64,000 nucleotides of DNA from Streptomyces eurythermus (GTDB lineage: Bacteria > Actinomycetota > Actinomycetes > Streptomycetales > Streptomycetaceae). Location: contig NZ_BMSK01000021.1 in assembly GCF_014649115.1 (NCBI RefSeq), positions 1 through 64,000 of the forward strand. Direction: 5' to 3'. Below are positions 17,280-26,345 of the stretch, in pieces; the stretch's first letter is position 1, and every line of letters begins with the position of its first letter. A program made the translations under genes and the position numbers. The notes beneath the pieces were generated by a model. That model did not search any database and was not told where the DNA came from. It saw only the letters and a program-made list of their open reading frames with translations.

Positions 17280-19121
17280 TCAGGCGACGGGCGAGTGCAG
17301 GCTCGCACCGGTCTCGGGGAAGCAGCGCGGGTCGTCCCAGAGCAGCTGGAGGTGGCGCGCCCAGTGCCGCTCGGGCTCGTCGGCGGCCTCCGCCGTGAGC
17401 CGCAACGACATGACGTGCCGGGGGAGTTCGGCGGGCGGCACGTCGGCGACGGCGGCGGTGAGCCGGTCCAGGAACGCGGTGCCGGGGCAGGACGCGTCCG
17501 CGTGCGGGCTTCCAGGGCTCCCGGGGCTCTCAGGGCTCCCGGGGCTCTCAGGGCTCTCAGGGCTCCCGGGGTTTGCAGGGCTCCCGGCACCCGGTGTGTC
17601 CGTGCGTGGGGTCTCGGCGCGGTGCGCGTCCTCGTGCACGGCGCAGGGTGTCCCCGTGCGGGGCCACAGCAGGACCGGTACGGGCACGTTGAGGCCGACC
17701 TCGAACAGCGGGCGGGCCGCCGTGGGCGGGGCGGCGAAGCCCGCCAGCCGGGCGTCGCCGTCCCACAGCCTCTTGCGCAGGCTCGGCGGGCGCTCCCGGG
17801 TGCCGCACTCCACGCGGTGCACCTCGACCCCGCCGCCGGTGTCCAGCTTCTGCCACTTCTTGCGCAGCTGGTGGCGCAGCCGCCCGCTGTGATGACGGGC
17901 GCGGTCGGTCACCACCAGGGGATAGGCGCAGCCCAGCGGCGTACTGTCGTCCGCGCCGCACTCCCAGTGCGCCACCGCCTCGTTGAGCCACTCGCGCGGC
18001 AGCACGAACGTCACCAACTCGTCCGCGTCCGGGGCGAGATGGGCGACGGCCTCGTCGATGCGGCCCTGGACGTAGGCGCGTACCCCGGTGCGGGGCAGCC
18101 GGCGGGCGCCCACCGGACGGCGCCGGCCGTCGCGGTACGCGGACACCTCCACGGTCACCTGGTCGGGGCCGGCGCCGCTGTGGTCGATCTCCACGACGAC
18201 CGGCGACCACGCGGGCCCGGCCTGCTCGGTCGCCGCGTCCGGTGCCGCCCGGTCCGGTAACGCCGGCCGTCCGCCGAGGAGTCCGGCGAGCCGGTCGGTG
18301 AACCTCGGCAGCGCGTCCGGGTCCGGGACCTCCCAGCGCACATAGTCGGCCGCGGCCCGCAGGGAGGGGAAGCCGCCCGGGGGCAGGGGCGGCCCGAAGG
18401 GGCCCACCGCGTCCAGGTACAGCCGGTTCGGGTCGTGGCCCGCGCCGGGGTCGGCGGCGGCCCGGCGCAGCAGGTCGTACAGCCGCCGCAGGTCGTCGTC
18501 CCCGAGGCCCGCCACGGGCACCAGCTCGGCCAGGCCGGGCCAGTACCGGGCCAGCACGTCCAGCGGGAGCATCCGGCCCTTGCGCACCTCCGGCGACGTG
18601 CCCAGGGCGGCGGTGACCATGCCCACCACCCTGCCGTCCGGCAGCGTCGCCGCCGCCCCGCTGAAGCCGTCCACGATCGGCTGTCCGTGGCCGTGCCACG
18701 TCACCAGCTCCAGCCACTCGCCCGCGATCAACTGCGCCGAGACGGCCTGGAATTCGGCGAGGGTGCCCTCGTCGTAGTGCTCGGGGAAGCCGTAGGAGAC
18801 CAGTTTCGGGTACGGCTCGGTGTACGCGGTGTCGTGCGGGGCGAACCGGGCCGGGGCGAGCGGGACGTCCTCGTCCACCGCGAGTTCGAGTACGGCCACG
18901 TCGCCGGGGTCGGTGTCCGCGCCCGCCCAGCCGCCGTGGAAGACGACCGTGGCGGACACCTCGCCCAGTTCCCGGGCGTGCGGGAAGCTGACCGTCACCG
19001 GGTACCGGCCGCGCTCGCGGACGACGTGGGCGCAGGTGAGCAGCAGGCGGCCGGTCACCAGGAAGCCGGACCCCACCACGTCGCCGCAGGCGATCCGGGC
19101 GTGCCAGGCGGCGCCGCGCAT
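17280..19121 (-). CDS. Trypsin-like peptidase-VMAP protein
   Basis: The protein has 613 residues. The ATG at 19121 is coupled to the preceding stop (TGATG). Residues 1-200 are a trypsin/HtrA-like protease without signal peptide: His32 in LLLTCAHVV, Asp74 in TDPGDVAVLEL and Ser154 in VDGFSGAAAT form an intact triad. Residues about 203-265 resemble a small helical effector-associated domain. Residues about 305-500 match the VMAP C-terminal domain (SPVVVEIDHSGAGPDQVTVE, FVLPREWLNEAVAHWECG, LRKKWQKL). A low-complexity [E/G]SP stretch (about 508-540) precedes the last helical segment. In ternary systems the protease is the predicted effector, held back until the vWA-MoxR pair is triggered. Confidence 0.85.
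   Translation of the reverse strand: MRGAAWHARIACGDVVGSGFLVTGRLLLTCAHVVRERGRYPVTVSFPHARELGEVSATVVFHGGWAGADTDPGDVAVLELAVDEDVPLAPARFAPHDTAYTEPYPKLVSYGFPEHYDEGTLAEFQAVSAQLIAGEWLELVTWHGHGQPIVDGFSGAAATLPDGRVVGMVTAALGTSPEVRKGRMLPLDVLARYWPGLAELVPVAGLGDDDLRRLYDLLRRAAADPGAGHDPNRLYLDAVGPFGPPLPPGGFPSLRAAADYVRWEVPDPDALPRFTDRLAGLLGGRPALPDRAAPDAATEQAGPAWSPVVVEIDHSGAGPDQVTVEVSAYRDGRRRPVGARRLPRTGVRAYVQGRIDEAVAHLAPDADELVTFVLPREWLNEAVAHWECGADDSTPLGCAYPLVVTDRARHHSGRLRHQLRKKWQKLDTGGGVEVHRVECGTRERPPSLRKRLWDGDARLAGFAAPPTAARPLFEVGLNVPVPVLLWPRTGTPCAVHEDAHRAETPRTDTPGAGSPANPGSPESPESPGSPESPGSPGSPHADASCPGTAFLDRLTAAVADVPPAELPRHVMSLRLTAEAADEPERHWARHLQLLWDDPRCFPETGASLHSPVA
17514..17585. repeat. In-frame 9-bp repeat coding for an ESP/GSP tract
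   Basis: About eight 9-bp units alternate AGGGCTCCC and GGGGCTCTC. They code on the reverse strand for repeated Ser-Pro-(Glu/Gly) triplets in the trypsin-VMAP linker. Because the unit is three codons, slippage would change linker length without breaking the frame. Confidence 0.8.
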
Positions 19122-19531
19122 CACCGGCTCCCGGACTCCGGGCCCGACGCGCTCTGCCCCGGCACGGCGGGCGCCGGCACGGCGGGCGCCGGCTCGGCCC
19201 GCTCCGTTCCCGCCCGCTCCGGGGACCAGCTGAGCTTGACCACCAGATGGCCCTCGGCCGACCCCTTGGCGATGACCGCGCCGGCCTCGGCGGACAGCCG
19301 TACGCCGAACTCGATCTCCACCGCGTCGGGGCGCAGGCTGCCGTCCCGGAAGACCCGCAGCGCCGCCGCTGCCGCCGCCCGTACGCCGTCCAGCGCGCCC
19401 TCGAAGGTGCGCGCGGCCTGCGCCGGGCCGTCGCCGCGCGAGACGAGGCGGGCGCCCGATCTGGCGTTGACACCGTCCACCACGACGAGCGCGCCGTCCT
19501 CGGTCCTGAACTCCAGCAGTCCGTCGTCCAT
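19121..19531 (-). CDS. Trypco1 (CU044_2847-type) trypsin-co-occurring protein
   Basis: The protein has 136 residues; the ATG at 19531 was chosen over upstream open sequence that lacks coding character. The first 95 residues form a small beta-rich domain ending VEIEFGVRLSAEAGAVIAKG then HLVVKLSW, the recognisable signature of the trypsin-co-occurring domain 1 family. The tail is an Ala/Pro-rich disordered stretch. Its TGA overlaps the ATG of the protease gene by one base, so the two are made together. Role inferred: regulator, substrate or inhibitor of the partner protease. Confidence 0.8.
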   Translation of the reverse strand: MDDGLLEFRTEDGALVVVDGVNARSGARLVSRGDGPAQAARTFEGALDGVRAAAAAALRVFRDGSLRPDAVEIEFGVRLSAEAGAVIAKGSAEGHLVVKLSWSPERAGTERAEPAPAVPAPAVPGQSASGPESGSR

Positions 19532-19578
19532 GGCGCCGCTCGCTCCCCCTTGTTCCGTGCGTGGCTCGTGCAAGCCCC

Positions 19579-19606
19579 ATGGTACGGACGGTGCTTGGCG
19601 AGTCAC
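19579..19606 (-). promoter_or_regulatory. Candidate promoter of the VMAP operon
   Basis: On the reverse strand, GTGACT (19606-19601), a 16-base spacer and TACCAT (19584-19579) precede the Trypco1 start by about 48 bases. The match is moderate. Confidence 0.35.
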
Positions 19607-19800
19607 GCCGGTTGACGCGCGCGGCGGACGGCTCGACACACGCGGCCGGCGCGGCTGGTGGGCGGTGAGCGGCCGGGCCGCACTGGCGAGAACCCGCCAG
19701 GGCAGCTTCCCGTCAGCGGGGACCCGCTCCCGTGCCGCCGTGCTCACCTCACACTCGTCCCGGCACATGTCACGCGCGACCCATACGAGATGAGGCGTGG

Positions 19801-22800
19801 ATGAGCACAGGACCCGTCAGACGCGGCACGGCACTGCTGGCGGCGACGCTGGTGAGCGCCCTGCTCCCGGCCGGCCCCGCGGTCGCCAGGGCGGCCCCCG
19901 CCGCCGCGCCCGCCAGGGGCGCCGCCGCCCCCGCGACCGTCACCCTGGTCACCGGCGACCGGGTGACCGTCACCGACCTCGGACACGGCCGGCAGACCGT
20001 CACCGTACGGCGGCCCCAGGGCGCCACCGGCGCCGTCCGCACCCAGCGCACCGACGGGCACCTGACCGTCGTACCGGACGAGGCGCTGCCGTACCTGCGG
20101 GCCGGCACCCTGGACCGGCGGCTGTTCGACGTCACCGGGCTGATCCGGCAGGGGCTCACCGACGCCCGGGCGGACGCGCTGCCGCTGATCGTGACCTACG
20201 GCCAGGGCGCCAGGGCCGCCACCCCCGCCGGGGCGCGGCGGACCCGGGAGCTGCCCAGCCTGCGCGGGGCCGCGCTGGCCGCGGGCAGGGACCGTACCTT
20301 CTGGCGGTCGTTCACCCGGGGCGCGGGCATCGGCAAGGTGTGGCTGGACGGGCGGGTGACGGCCGAACTGGCCGACAGCAACGCCCAGATCGGCACGGCG
20401 GCGGCCTGGGACGCGGGGCTGACCGGCAAGGGCGTCACCGTGGCCGTGCTGGACACCGGCGCCGACCTCGGCCATCCGGACCTGGCCGGCCGGGTGGGCA
20501 CCAGCCGGAGCTTCGTCGAGGGGGAGGAGGTCGCCGACCGCAACGGGCACGGCACCCATGTCACCTCCACCGTCGGCGGCAGCGGCGCCGCCTCCGACGG
20601 CACGGAGAAGGGGGTCGCGCCGGGCGCCGCCCTCGCCGTCGGCAAGGTGCTGAGCGACCAGGGCTCCGGCAGCGAGTCGCAGATCATCGCCGGGATGGAG
20701 TGGGCGGCCCGGGACGTGCGGGCCCGCATCGTCTCCATGAGCCTGGGGTCCCAGGAACCGAGCGACGGCACCGACCCGATGGCCCAGGCGGTGAACACCC
20801 TGACGAAGGAGACCGGCGCCCTGTTCGTGGTCGCCGCCGGCAACACCGGCGCGCCCTCCGCCATCGGCTCGCCCGGCGCCGCCGACGCCGCGCTGACCGT
20901 CGGCGCGGTCGACTCCGCCGACCGGCCCGCCTACTTCACCTCCGCCGGACCCCGCCTCGGCGACAACGCCCTCAAACCGGACCTGGCCGCGCCCGGCGTC
21001 GACATCCTCGCCGCCCGCTCCCGGCTCGCCCCCGGCACCGGCGACTACACCTCCATGAGCGGCACGTCGATGGCGACCCCGCAGGTCGCCGGGGTGGCCG
21101 CGCTGCTCGCGGAGCGGCACCCCGACTGGAGCGGCGCCGAACTGAAGGACGCGCTGCTGTCCACCTCCCGGCAACTCGGCACCTCCGCCTACGTCCTGGG
21201 CGCGGGCCGGGTCAGCGTGCCGGACGCGGTACGGGCGGACCTCACCGCCACCGGCAGCGCCGACCTGGGCTTCCACCGCTGGCCCTACGACACCGGCCGG
21301 CCCGTCACCCGCACCCTCACCTACCGCAACACCTCCGACGCCGAGATGCGGCTGAGGCTGTCCGTGACGGGCGCACCCGACGGCGTCGTCACCCTCGCCC
21401 GGGACACCCTCACCGTGCCCGCGCACTCCACCGCGTCCACCACCGTCACCGGCGACGCCACCCGGGCGCCCGTCGGCGAGACCAGCGGACAGGTCGTGGC
21501 CGCCGCCGAGGACGGCACACCCCTCGCGCACACCGCGTTCGGCCTGGTCAAGGAGGAGGAGCGGTACACGCTCACCGTCCACGTCAAGGACCGCGACGGC
21601 GCCCCCGCGCCCGCCGACCTCACCGTCCGTCGGCTCGCCGAGGGCGAGGACGCCCGGCCCGCCCACGTCGGCGACTCCGGCACCCTCCGACTGCGCCTGA
21701 CGCCGGGCACCTACACCCTCGCCACCTTCCTCGACGTACGCGGGAGCCACGGCGCCGACTCCCTCGGCCTCGGCTTCCTCGCGGCCCCCGAGATCCGCCT
21801 GGACCACGACCAGGACGTCACCCTGGACGGCCGGACGCTGCGCGAGGTCAGGGCCGCCGTGGACCGCCGCACCGAGACCCGCCAGCTGCTGATGGAGTAC
21901 GACCGGCAGGCGGGCGGCGCCGACCTGTTCGAAGCGGTCCAGGTCCCCCTCGCCTACGACAGCGTCTTCGCCGCACCCACCCCGAAGGTCACCCAGGGCA
22001 CCTTCGAGTACCGCACCGTGTGGCGGCTGGCCAAGCCCCGGCTGGAGGTGAAGGGCGTCGGCGAGGCCACCGTCCAGCCCGGCGGAACCCTCGCCGAGGG
22101 CCGCACCCGGCTGCCGCTGGCCGACGTCGGCGACGGCCCCCTGACCGGCGTGTCCGGCAAGGCCGTCCTCGCCCGCCTCGCCGCCGGCGCCGACCCGGCC
22201 GCGCTCGCCCGGGCCGCCCAGGACGCGGGCGCCAAGGCCCTGTTCGTCACGGACGACACGCCCGGCCGGCTGATGGCCTGGTGGGGCACGGACGACAACA
22301 CCGGCCGGCCGCTGACGATCGCCACCGTGAGCCGCGCCGACGCCGCCCGGCTGCGCGCCGCGGGCCGGGTCGACATGACCGGCACGGCCGACTCACCGTA
22401 CGTCTACGACCTGTCCGAGGGCCACCCGGGCGCCATCCCCGACCGGGACCTCACCTACACGCCTCGGCTCGCGGCCGTGCGCGTGAGGTTCCACGCGGCC
22501 GCACCGACCGCCGACGGCGAGTTCCGCTACTCCCTCACCGGCACCTTCCCGATCGGCATCGGCTTCCAGGAGCACGTCTCGCTGCCCGCCGAGCGCACCG
22601 ACTACGTCTCCACCGGCCCCGGCCAGCTGTGGCACGAGTCGGTCACCGTCCGCGACGGCGCGCTGGAGGAGCGCGGCGGGCTGGTCCGCTACACCGGCGG
22701 CACCCGGCCGCAGCTGGACTGGTTCCGCCCGGTGTGGCACCCCTGGCTGGGCACCGGACTCGGCTGGGGACAGCAACGCGCCGGTGACCGGCTCCAGTTC

Positions 22801-23412
22801 AACACGCCCGGCTGGGGCGACTCCGGGCCCGACCACACCGGCTTCGGCGATGTGTGGAGCGAGGACAGCGGACTGCGCCAGACCACCGCCGTCTACCTGG
22901 ACGGCACCCTCGTGGACGAGAGCACCAGTTCCGCCGTCTACGTCTCCGGCGCGCCCGCCGACGAGCACACCTACAAGGTCGTCACCGACACCGCCCTGGA
23001 CGCCGGCCGGTGGCCTGTCGCCACCCGCGGCCACACCGAGTGGACCTTCCGGTCGGCGGCCACCCCTGCGGACCGCTGGACGTATCTGCCGCTGGTCAAC
23101 CTCGCCTTCGACCTCGGCACCGACCTGGCCGGCCGGGTGCCCGCGGGCCGGCGCCTGCCGGTCGGGATCGCCGCCGAGTACGTGGCGGGCGCGACCGGCA
23201 CCGGCCGGCTCGGCGGCGGCCGGCTGGAGGTGTCGTACGACGACGGCACCACCTGGCGCACGGTCCCGCTGACCGCCGGCGGGGGCGCCTCCTGGCACGG
23301 CACGCTCACCGTGCCGCGCGGCACCGCCCACCTCTCCCTGCGCGCCTTCGCCCACGACGACCGGGGCGGCTCGGTCACCCAGGAGATCATCCGGGCGGCG
23401 GCCGTCAAGTAG
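19801..23412 (+). CDS. Secreted S8 (subtilisin-like) serine protease
   Basis: The protein has 1203 residues; the ATG at 19801 has GATGAGG upstream. A Sec signal peptide covers residues 1 to about 30, followed by a prodomain to about 190. The peptidase domain holds the full triad: Asp218 (VAVLDTGADLGHPDL), His250 (NGHGTHV) and Ser423 (GTSMATPQVAG), with the oxyanion Asn in VVAAGNTG. About 700 further residues are beta-rich extracellular domains, including a CARDB/Fn3-like stretch after 490 and jelly-roll-like repeats near the end. No cell-wall anchor is seen, so it is probably released. Its end overlaps the convergent carboxyltransferase gene by 8 bases. Confidence 0.93.
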   Translation: MSTGPVRRGTALLAATLVSALLPAGPAVARAAPAAAPARGAAAPATVTLVTGDRVTVTDLGHGRQTVTVRRPQGATGAVRTQRTDGHLTVVPDEALPYLRAGTLDRRLFDVTGLIRQGLTDARADALPLIVTYGQGARAATPAGARRTRELPSLRGAALAAGRDRTFWRSFTRGAGIGKVWLDGRVTAELADSNAQIGTAAAWDAGLTGKGVTVAVLDTGADLGHPDLAGRVGTSRSFVEGEEVADRNGHGTHVTSTVGGSGAASDGTEKGVAPGAALAVGKVLSDQGSGSESQIIAGMEWAARDVRARIVSMSLGSQEPSDGTDPMAQAVNTLTKETGALFVVAAGNTGAPSAIGSPGAADAALTVGAVDSADRPAYFTSAGPRLGDNALKPDLAAPGVDILAARSRLAPGTGDYTSMSGTSMATPQVAGVAALLAERHPDWSGAELKDALLSTSRQLGTSAYVLGAGRVSVPDAVRADLTATGSADLGFHRWPYDTGRPVTRTLTYRNTSDAEMRLRLSVTGAPDGVVTLARDTLTVPAHSTASTTVTGDATRAPVGETSGQVVAAAEDGTPLAHTAFGLVKEEERYTLTVHVKDRDGAPAPADLTVRRLAEGEDARPAHVGDSGTLRLRLTPGTYTLATFLDVRGSHGADSLGLGFLAAPEIRLDHDQDVTLDGRTLREVRAAVDRRTETRQLLMEYDRQAGGADLFEAVQVPLAYDSVFAAPTPKVTQGTFEYRTVWRLAKPRLEVKGVGEATVQPGGTLAEGRTRLPLADVGDGPLTGVSGKAVLARLAAGADPAALARAAQDAGAKALFVTDDTPGRLMAWWGTDDNTGRPLTIATVSRADAARLRAAGRVDMTGTADSPYVYDLSEGHPGAIPDRDLTYTPRLAAVRVRFHAAAPTADGEFRYSLTGTFPIGIGFQEHVSLPAERTDYVSTGPGQLWHESVTVRDGALEERGGLVRYTGGTRPQLDWFRPVWHPWLGTGLGWGQQRAGDRLQFNTPGWGDSGPDHTGFGDVWSEDSGLRQTTAVYLDGTLVDESTSSAVYVSGAPADEHTYKVVTDTALDAGRWPVATRGHTEWTFRSAATPADRWTYLPLVNLAFDLGTDLAGRVPAGRRLPVGIAAEYVAGATGTGRLGGGRLEVSYDDGTTWRTVPLTAGGGASWHGTLTVPRGTAHLSLRAFAHDDRGGSVTQEIIRAAAVK

Positions 23413-24766
23413 CGGGGGAGCGGGGGTGGTTCCCGGGTTCCACGATGCCCCGGACCACCCCCAGCTTCACCAGGTCCTGCGGCCGGATGCGCAACTGGCC
23501 GGCGGTCGCCTCCACCTGCTCCGGCGGGCGCTTGAGGATGGCCGCCGCGAGTTCGGGCGCGATCACCGAGAAGTAACTGTCCGGGGTGGCCCAGGTGTTG
23601 CCCGGCGCGGCCAGCGCCAGCGCCCCGCCGGAGCCGCCCTCGCCGATCACCAGGGTCGCCAGGGGCACCCGGGCGTCGGCCACCGCCTGGAACACCTCGG
23701 CGATCGCGGCCCCGGCCCCCTGCCGTTCCGCGTCCGCGCCGTTGGCGGCGCCCGGGGTGTCCACCAGCGTCAGCACCGGGACGCCGAGCCGGTCCGCGAG
23801 CCGGATCAGCCGGGCGGCGGTGCGGTACCCGGCGGGCCGGGTCGCCGTCCCGGTCTGCGCGGCGAACGCCACACCGCGGCCGTCCCGTTCGCCGAACCCG
23901 CACAGCATCCCGTCGGGGTCCGTGCCGCCGCACCGGTCGCCGCTGATCAGCACCCGGCGGTCAAAAAGGCCGTCCAGATAGGCGGCGGCGCGTGGCCGCC
24001 GCGGGTCCCGGGCGTTCGTGACGGCCTCCCACCCGGTGGCGGGCAAACCGGCCGTGCCCAGGGCCGGTGGCACGGGTGCCTCGGCGGCCGGGGCCGTCAG
24101 CAGCCGCAGCCAGGTGCCGAGCACCTCCTTCAGCCGGTCCGGTGCCACCACCGCGTCCGCCGAGCCCGCCGCCACCTGCGCCTCGGCCGTGTACGCGGCC
24201 GGGTCGGCGTCCGGCGGGCGGACCCGGGAGCCGGCGAAGCCCACCTGGGCGCCGGGCAGGGCCAGCACCACGTCCGCGCCCGCGCCGAGCGTGGCCCAGC
24301 CGCCGCCGGTCGTCGGGTCCCGGACCACCGCGATCTGCGGCAGCCCGGCCCGCCGGGTCAGCGCGGACGCGCGGGCCACCCGCTGGAGCTGGGTGAGCGC
24401 GAGCATGCCCTCCTGCATACGGCTGCCGCCGGTCGCGATCAGCGGCACCACCGGCAGCCGGTGCGCGCGGGCGTGGGCGTGGGCCGCCACCAGCCGGTCC
24501 CCGGTGCGTTCGCCCAGCGAGCCGCCGAGGAAGCCGAACTCGAAGGCGATCAGCACGGCGTCGGTGCCCGCGACGCGCGCGGTGCCGCAGACGACCGACT
24601 CGGCCTCGCCGGTGCGCTCGGCGGCGCGGGCCCGCGAGGCGTCGTAGCCCTGCCAGCCCAGCGGGCCGTCCGGCGCCGACGCCCCGGCGGACGCGGGGAG
24701 TTCGCGGAAGCTGCCGGGGTCGGCCAGCAGCGCCAGCACCTCTCGCGCCGAGCGCCGCTCAGACAT
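23405..24766 (-). CDS. Fused beta-alpha acyl-CoA carboxyltransferase
   Basis: The protein has 453 residues. The N-terminal half (about 45-230) is the AccD-like carboxyltransferase: EFGFLGGSLGERTGDRLV, IATGGSRMQEGMLALTQLQ, VRDPTTGGGWATLGAGAD. The C-terminal half (about 240-440) is AccA-like: RLADRLGVPVLTLVDTPGA, GEGGSGGALALA, and the C-terminal PQDLVKLGVV. The zinc finger of bacterial AccD is absent. The start codon overlaps the end of the preceding malonyl-CoA synthetase gene by 8 bases, so the pair probably supplies or consumes malonyl- or methylmalonyl-CoA. No biotin carboxylase gene is nearby. Confidence 0.85.
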   Translation of the reverse strand: MSERRSAREVLALLADPGSFRELPASAGASAPDGPLGWQGYDASRARAAERTGEAESVVCGTARVAGTDAVLIAFEFGFLGGSLGERTGDRLVAAHAHARAHRLPVVPLIATGGSRMQEGMLALTQLQRVARASALTRRAGLPQIAVVRDPTTGGGWATLGAGADVVLALPGAQVGFAGSRVRPPDADPAAYTAEAQVAAGSADAVVAPDRLKEVLGTWLRLLTAPAAEAPVPPALGTAGLPATGWEAVTNARDPRRPRAAAYLDGLFDRRVLISGDRCGGTDPDGMLCGFGERDGRGVAFAAQTGTATRPAGYRTAARLIRLADRLGVPVLTLVDTPGAANGADAERQGAGAAIAEVFQAVADARVPLATLVIGEGGSGGALALAAPGNTWATPDSYFSVIAPELAAAILKRPPEQVEATAGQLRIRPQDLVKLGVVRGIVEPGNHPRSPAT

Positions 24767-26204
24767 CGGCCAGGGCCCGCTTCATGATCTTGCCCATGTC
24801 GTTGCGGGGCAGCGCGTCCAGGTGGCGGACGACACGGGGGCGCTTGTGCGGGGCCAGCCGCCGGGCCACATGGTCCGCCAGCTCCTCGGCGCCGGGCGGT
24901 GACTCGGGGTCCGCCGGGACGATCCAGGCCACGATCCGCTCGCCCAGGTCGGCGTCCGGCTCTCCGGTGACCGCCGCCTCCCGCACCCCCGGATGCTCCA
25001 GCAGCGCGTTCTCGATCTCCCCGGCCCCGATCTTGTAACCGCCGCTCTTGATCAGGTCGGTGGCCTTGCGCCCGACGATGCGGACATACCCGTCGCTCTC
25101 CCGTACGGCCATGTCCCCGGTGCGGAAGAAGCCGTCGGCGGTGAACGCGGCGGCGGTGGCGTCGGGCCGGTTCAGATACTCGGTGAACAGGTTCGGGCCG
25201 CGCACCTGGATCTCGCCGACGCTCTCCCCGTCCCAGGCGGTCAGCTCCGTGCCGTCCTCCTCCACCAGCCGCAGCTCCACGCCCGGCAGCGGAACCCCGA
25301 CCGTGCCGGCCCGGGCCTCGCCGTCGGCCCGCACGCTGGTGTTCATCAGCGTCTCGGTCATGCCGTACCGCTCGATCACCCGCCGGCCGGTGGCCGCCGC
25401 GATCCGCTCGTGGTCGTGCACCGGCAGCGCGGCCGAGCCCGAGACCAGCAGCCGGGCCCGCGCCAGCGCCCCGGCCAGCTCCGGATCACCGGGCAGCGCC
25501 TCGGCGAGGCGGTGGTACATCGTCGGCACCCCGAACAGCATGGTCGCGCCGTCGTTCAGCTCGCGGGCCACGCCCTCGGGGGAGAACCGGCCCAGGTGCC
25601 GTACCTCGCCGCCGCGCCGCAGCGGGCCCAGGACGCCCAGCACCAGCCCGTGCACATGGAACAGCGGCAGGCCGTGCACCAGCACGTCGTCCCCGGTCCA
25701 CTGCCAGGCGTCGGCGAGCGCGTCCAGGGTGGTGGCCAGGGCCCGGCGGGGCAGCACGGCGCCCTTGGGCGGGCCGGTGGTGCCGGAGGTGTACACGATC
25801 AGCGCCGGATCGCCGTCCGCCGCCCGTTCCTCGGGGAGCGGGCCGGCGGCGAAGGCGTCCACGTCGATCCGGGGCAGCCCGCCCACCACCGGCGGCAGCT
25901 CGGCGCCCGGCGGGGCGAGGACCAGGGCCGGCGCGCTGTCGGTGAGGATGTGCCCGAGTTCCCTCTCGCCCGACTTCGGGTTGAGCGGCACCGCGGCCGC
26001 ACCGGCGAGCAGCGCGCCGGTCACCGCGACGGCGGTCTCCAGCTCCGGCACGGCCCACACCGCGACCCGGCCCGCCCCCGCCAGCCGGGCGGCGAGGGCA
26101 CCCGCGGCGCCCGCGAGCGAGCCGTACGTCAGGGTCCGGGGCCCGAACCGCAGGGCGACGCCCTCGCGGGGACCGTCCGCCAGGGCGGGGAAGAGAGAGG
26201 ACAC
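24759..26204 (-). CDS. matB: Malonyl-CoA synthetase (MatB-like)
   Basis: The protein has 481 residues from a GTG at 26204, eight bases after AAGGAG. A GTG three codons upstream (26213) touches the SD and is less likely. It is an ANL adenylating enzyme: A3 core VYTSGTTGPPKGAVLP near residue 137, A5 YGMTETLMN, A7 TGDMAVRESDGYVRIVGR, A8 DLIKSGGYKIGAGEIE and A10 PRNDMGKIMKRAL with the catalytic Lys. The start SSLFPAL and the whole layout match Streptomyces MatB, which makes malonyl- and methylmalonyl-CoA from the free acids, CoA and ATP. It is followed by a carboxyltransferase in the same operon. Confidence 0.88.
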   Translation of the reverse strand: MSSLFPALADGPREGVALRFGPRTLTYGSLAGAAGALAARLAGAGRVAVWAVPELETAVAVTGALLAGAAAVPLNPKSGERELGHILTDSAPALVLAPPGAELPPVVGGLPRIDVDAFAAGPLPEERAADGDPALIVYTSGTTGPPKGAVLPRRALATTLDALADAWQWTGDDVLVHGLPLFHVHGLVLGVLGPLRRGGEVRHLGRFSPEGVARELNDGATMLFGVPTMYHRLAEALPGDPELAGALARARLLVSGSAALPVHDHERIAAATGRRVIERYGMTETLMNTSVRADGEARAGTVGVPLPGVELRLVEEDGTELTAWDGESVGEIQVRGPNLFTEYLNRPDATAAAFTADGFFRTGDMAVRESDGYVRIVGRKATDLIKSGGYKIGAGEIENALLEHPGVREAAVTGEPDADLGERIVAWIVPADPESPPGAEELADHVARRLAPHKRPRVVRHLDALPRNDMGKIMKRALADV

Positions 26205-26345
26205 GCGGCGCACTCCTTACTGCCGGCGACGGCCGGCTGCCGGGGACGACAGCACCCTTCCTACACCAGCGGAACGCCTCGTGGCGGGCCTTGTTAGCCT
26301 CGCCACCGCACCCCATCGAACCCGCGTACGACAGGGAGTCCCGCC

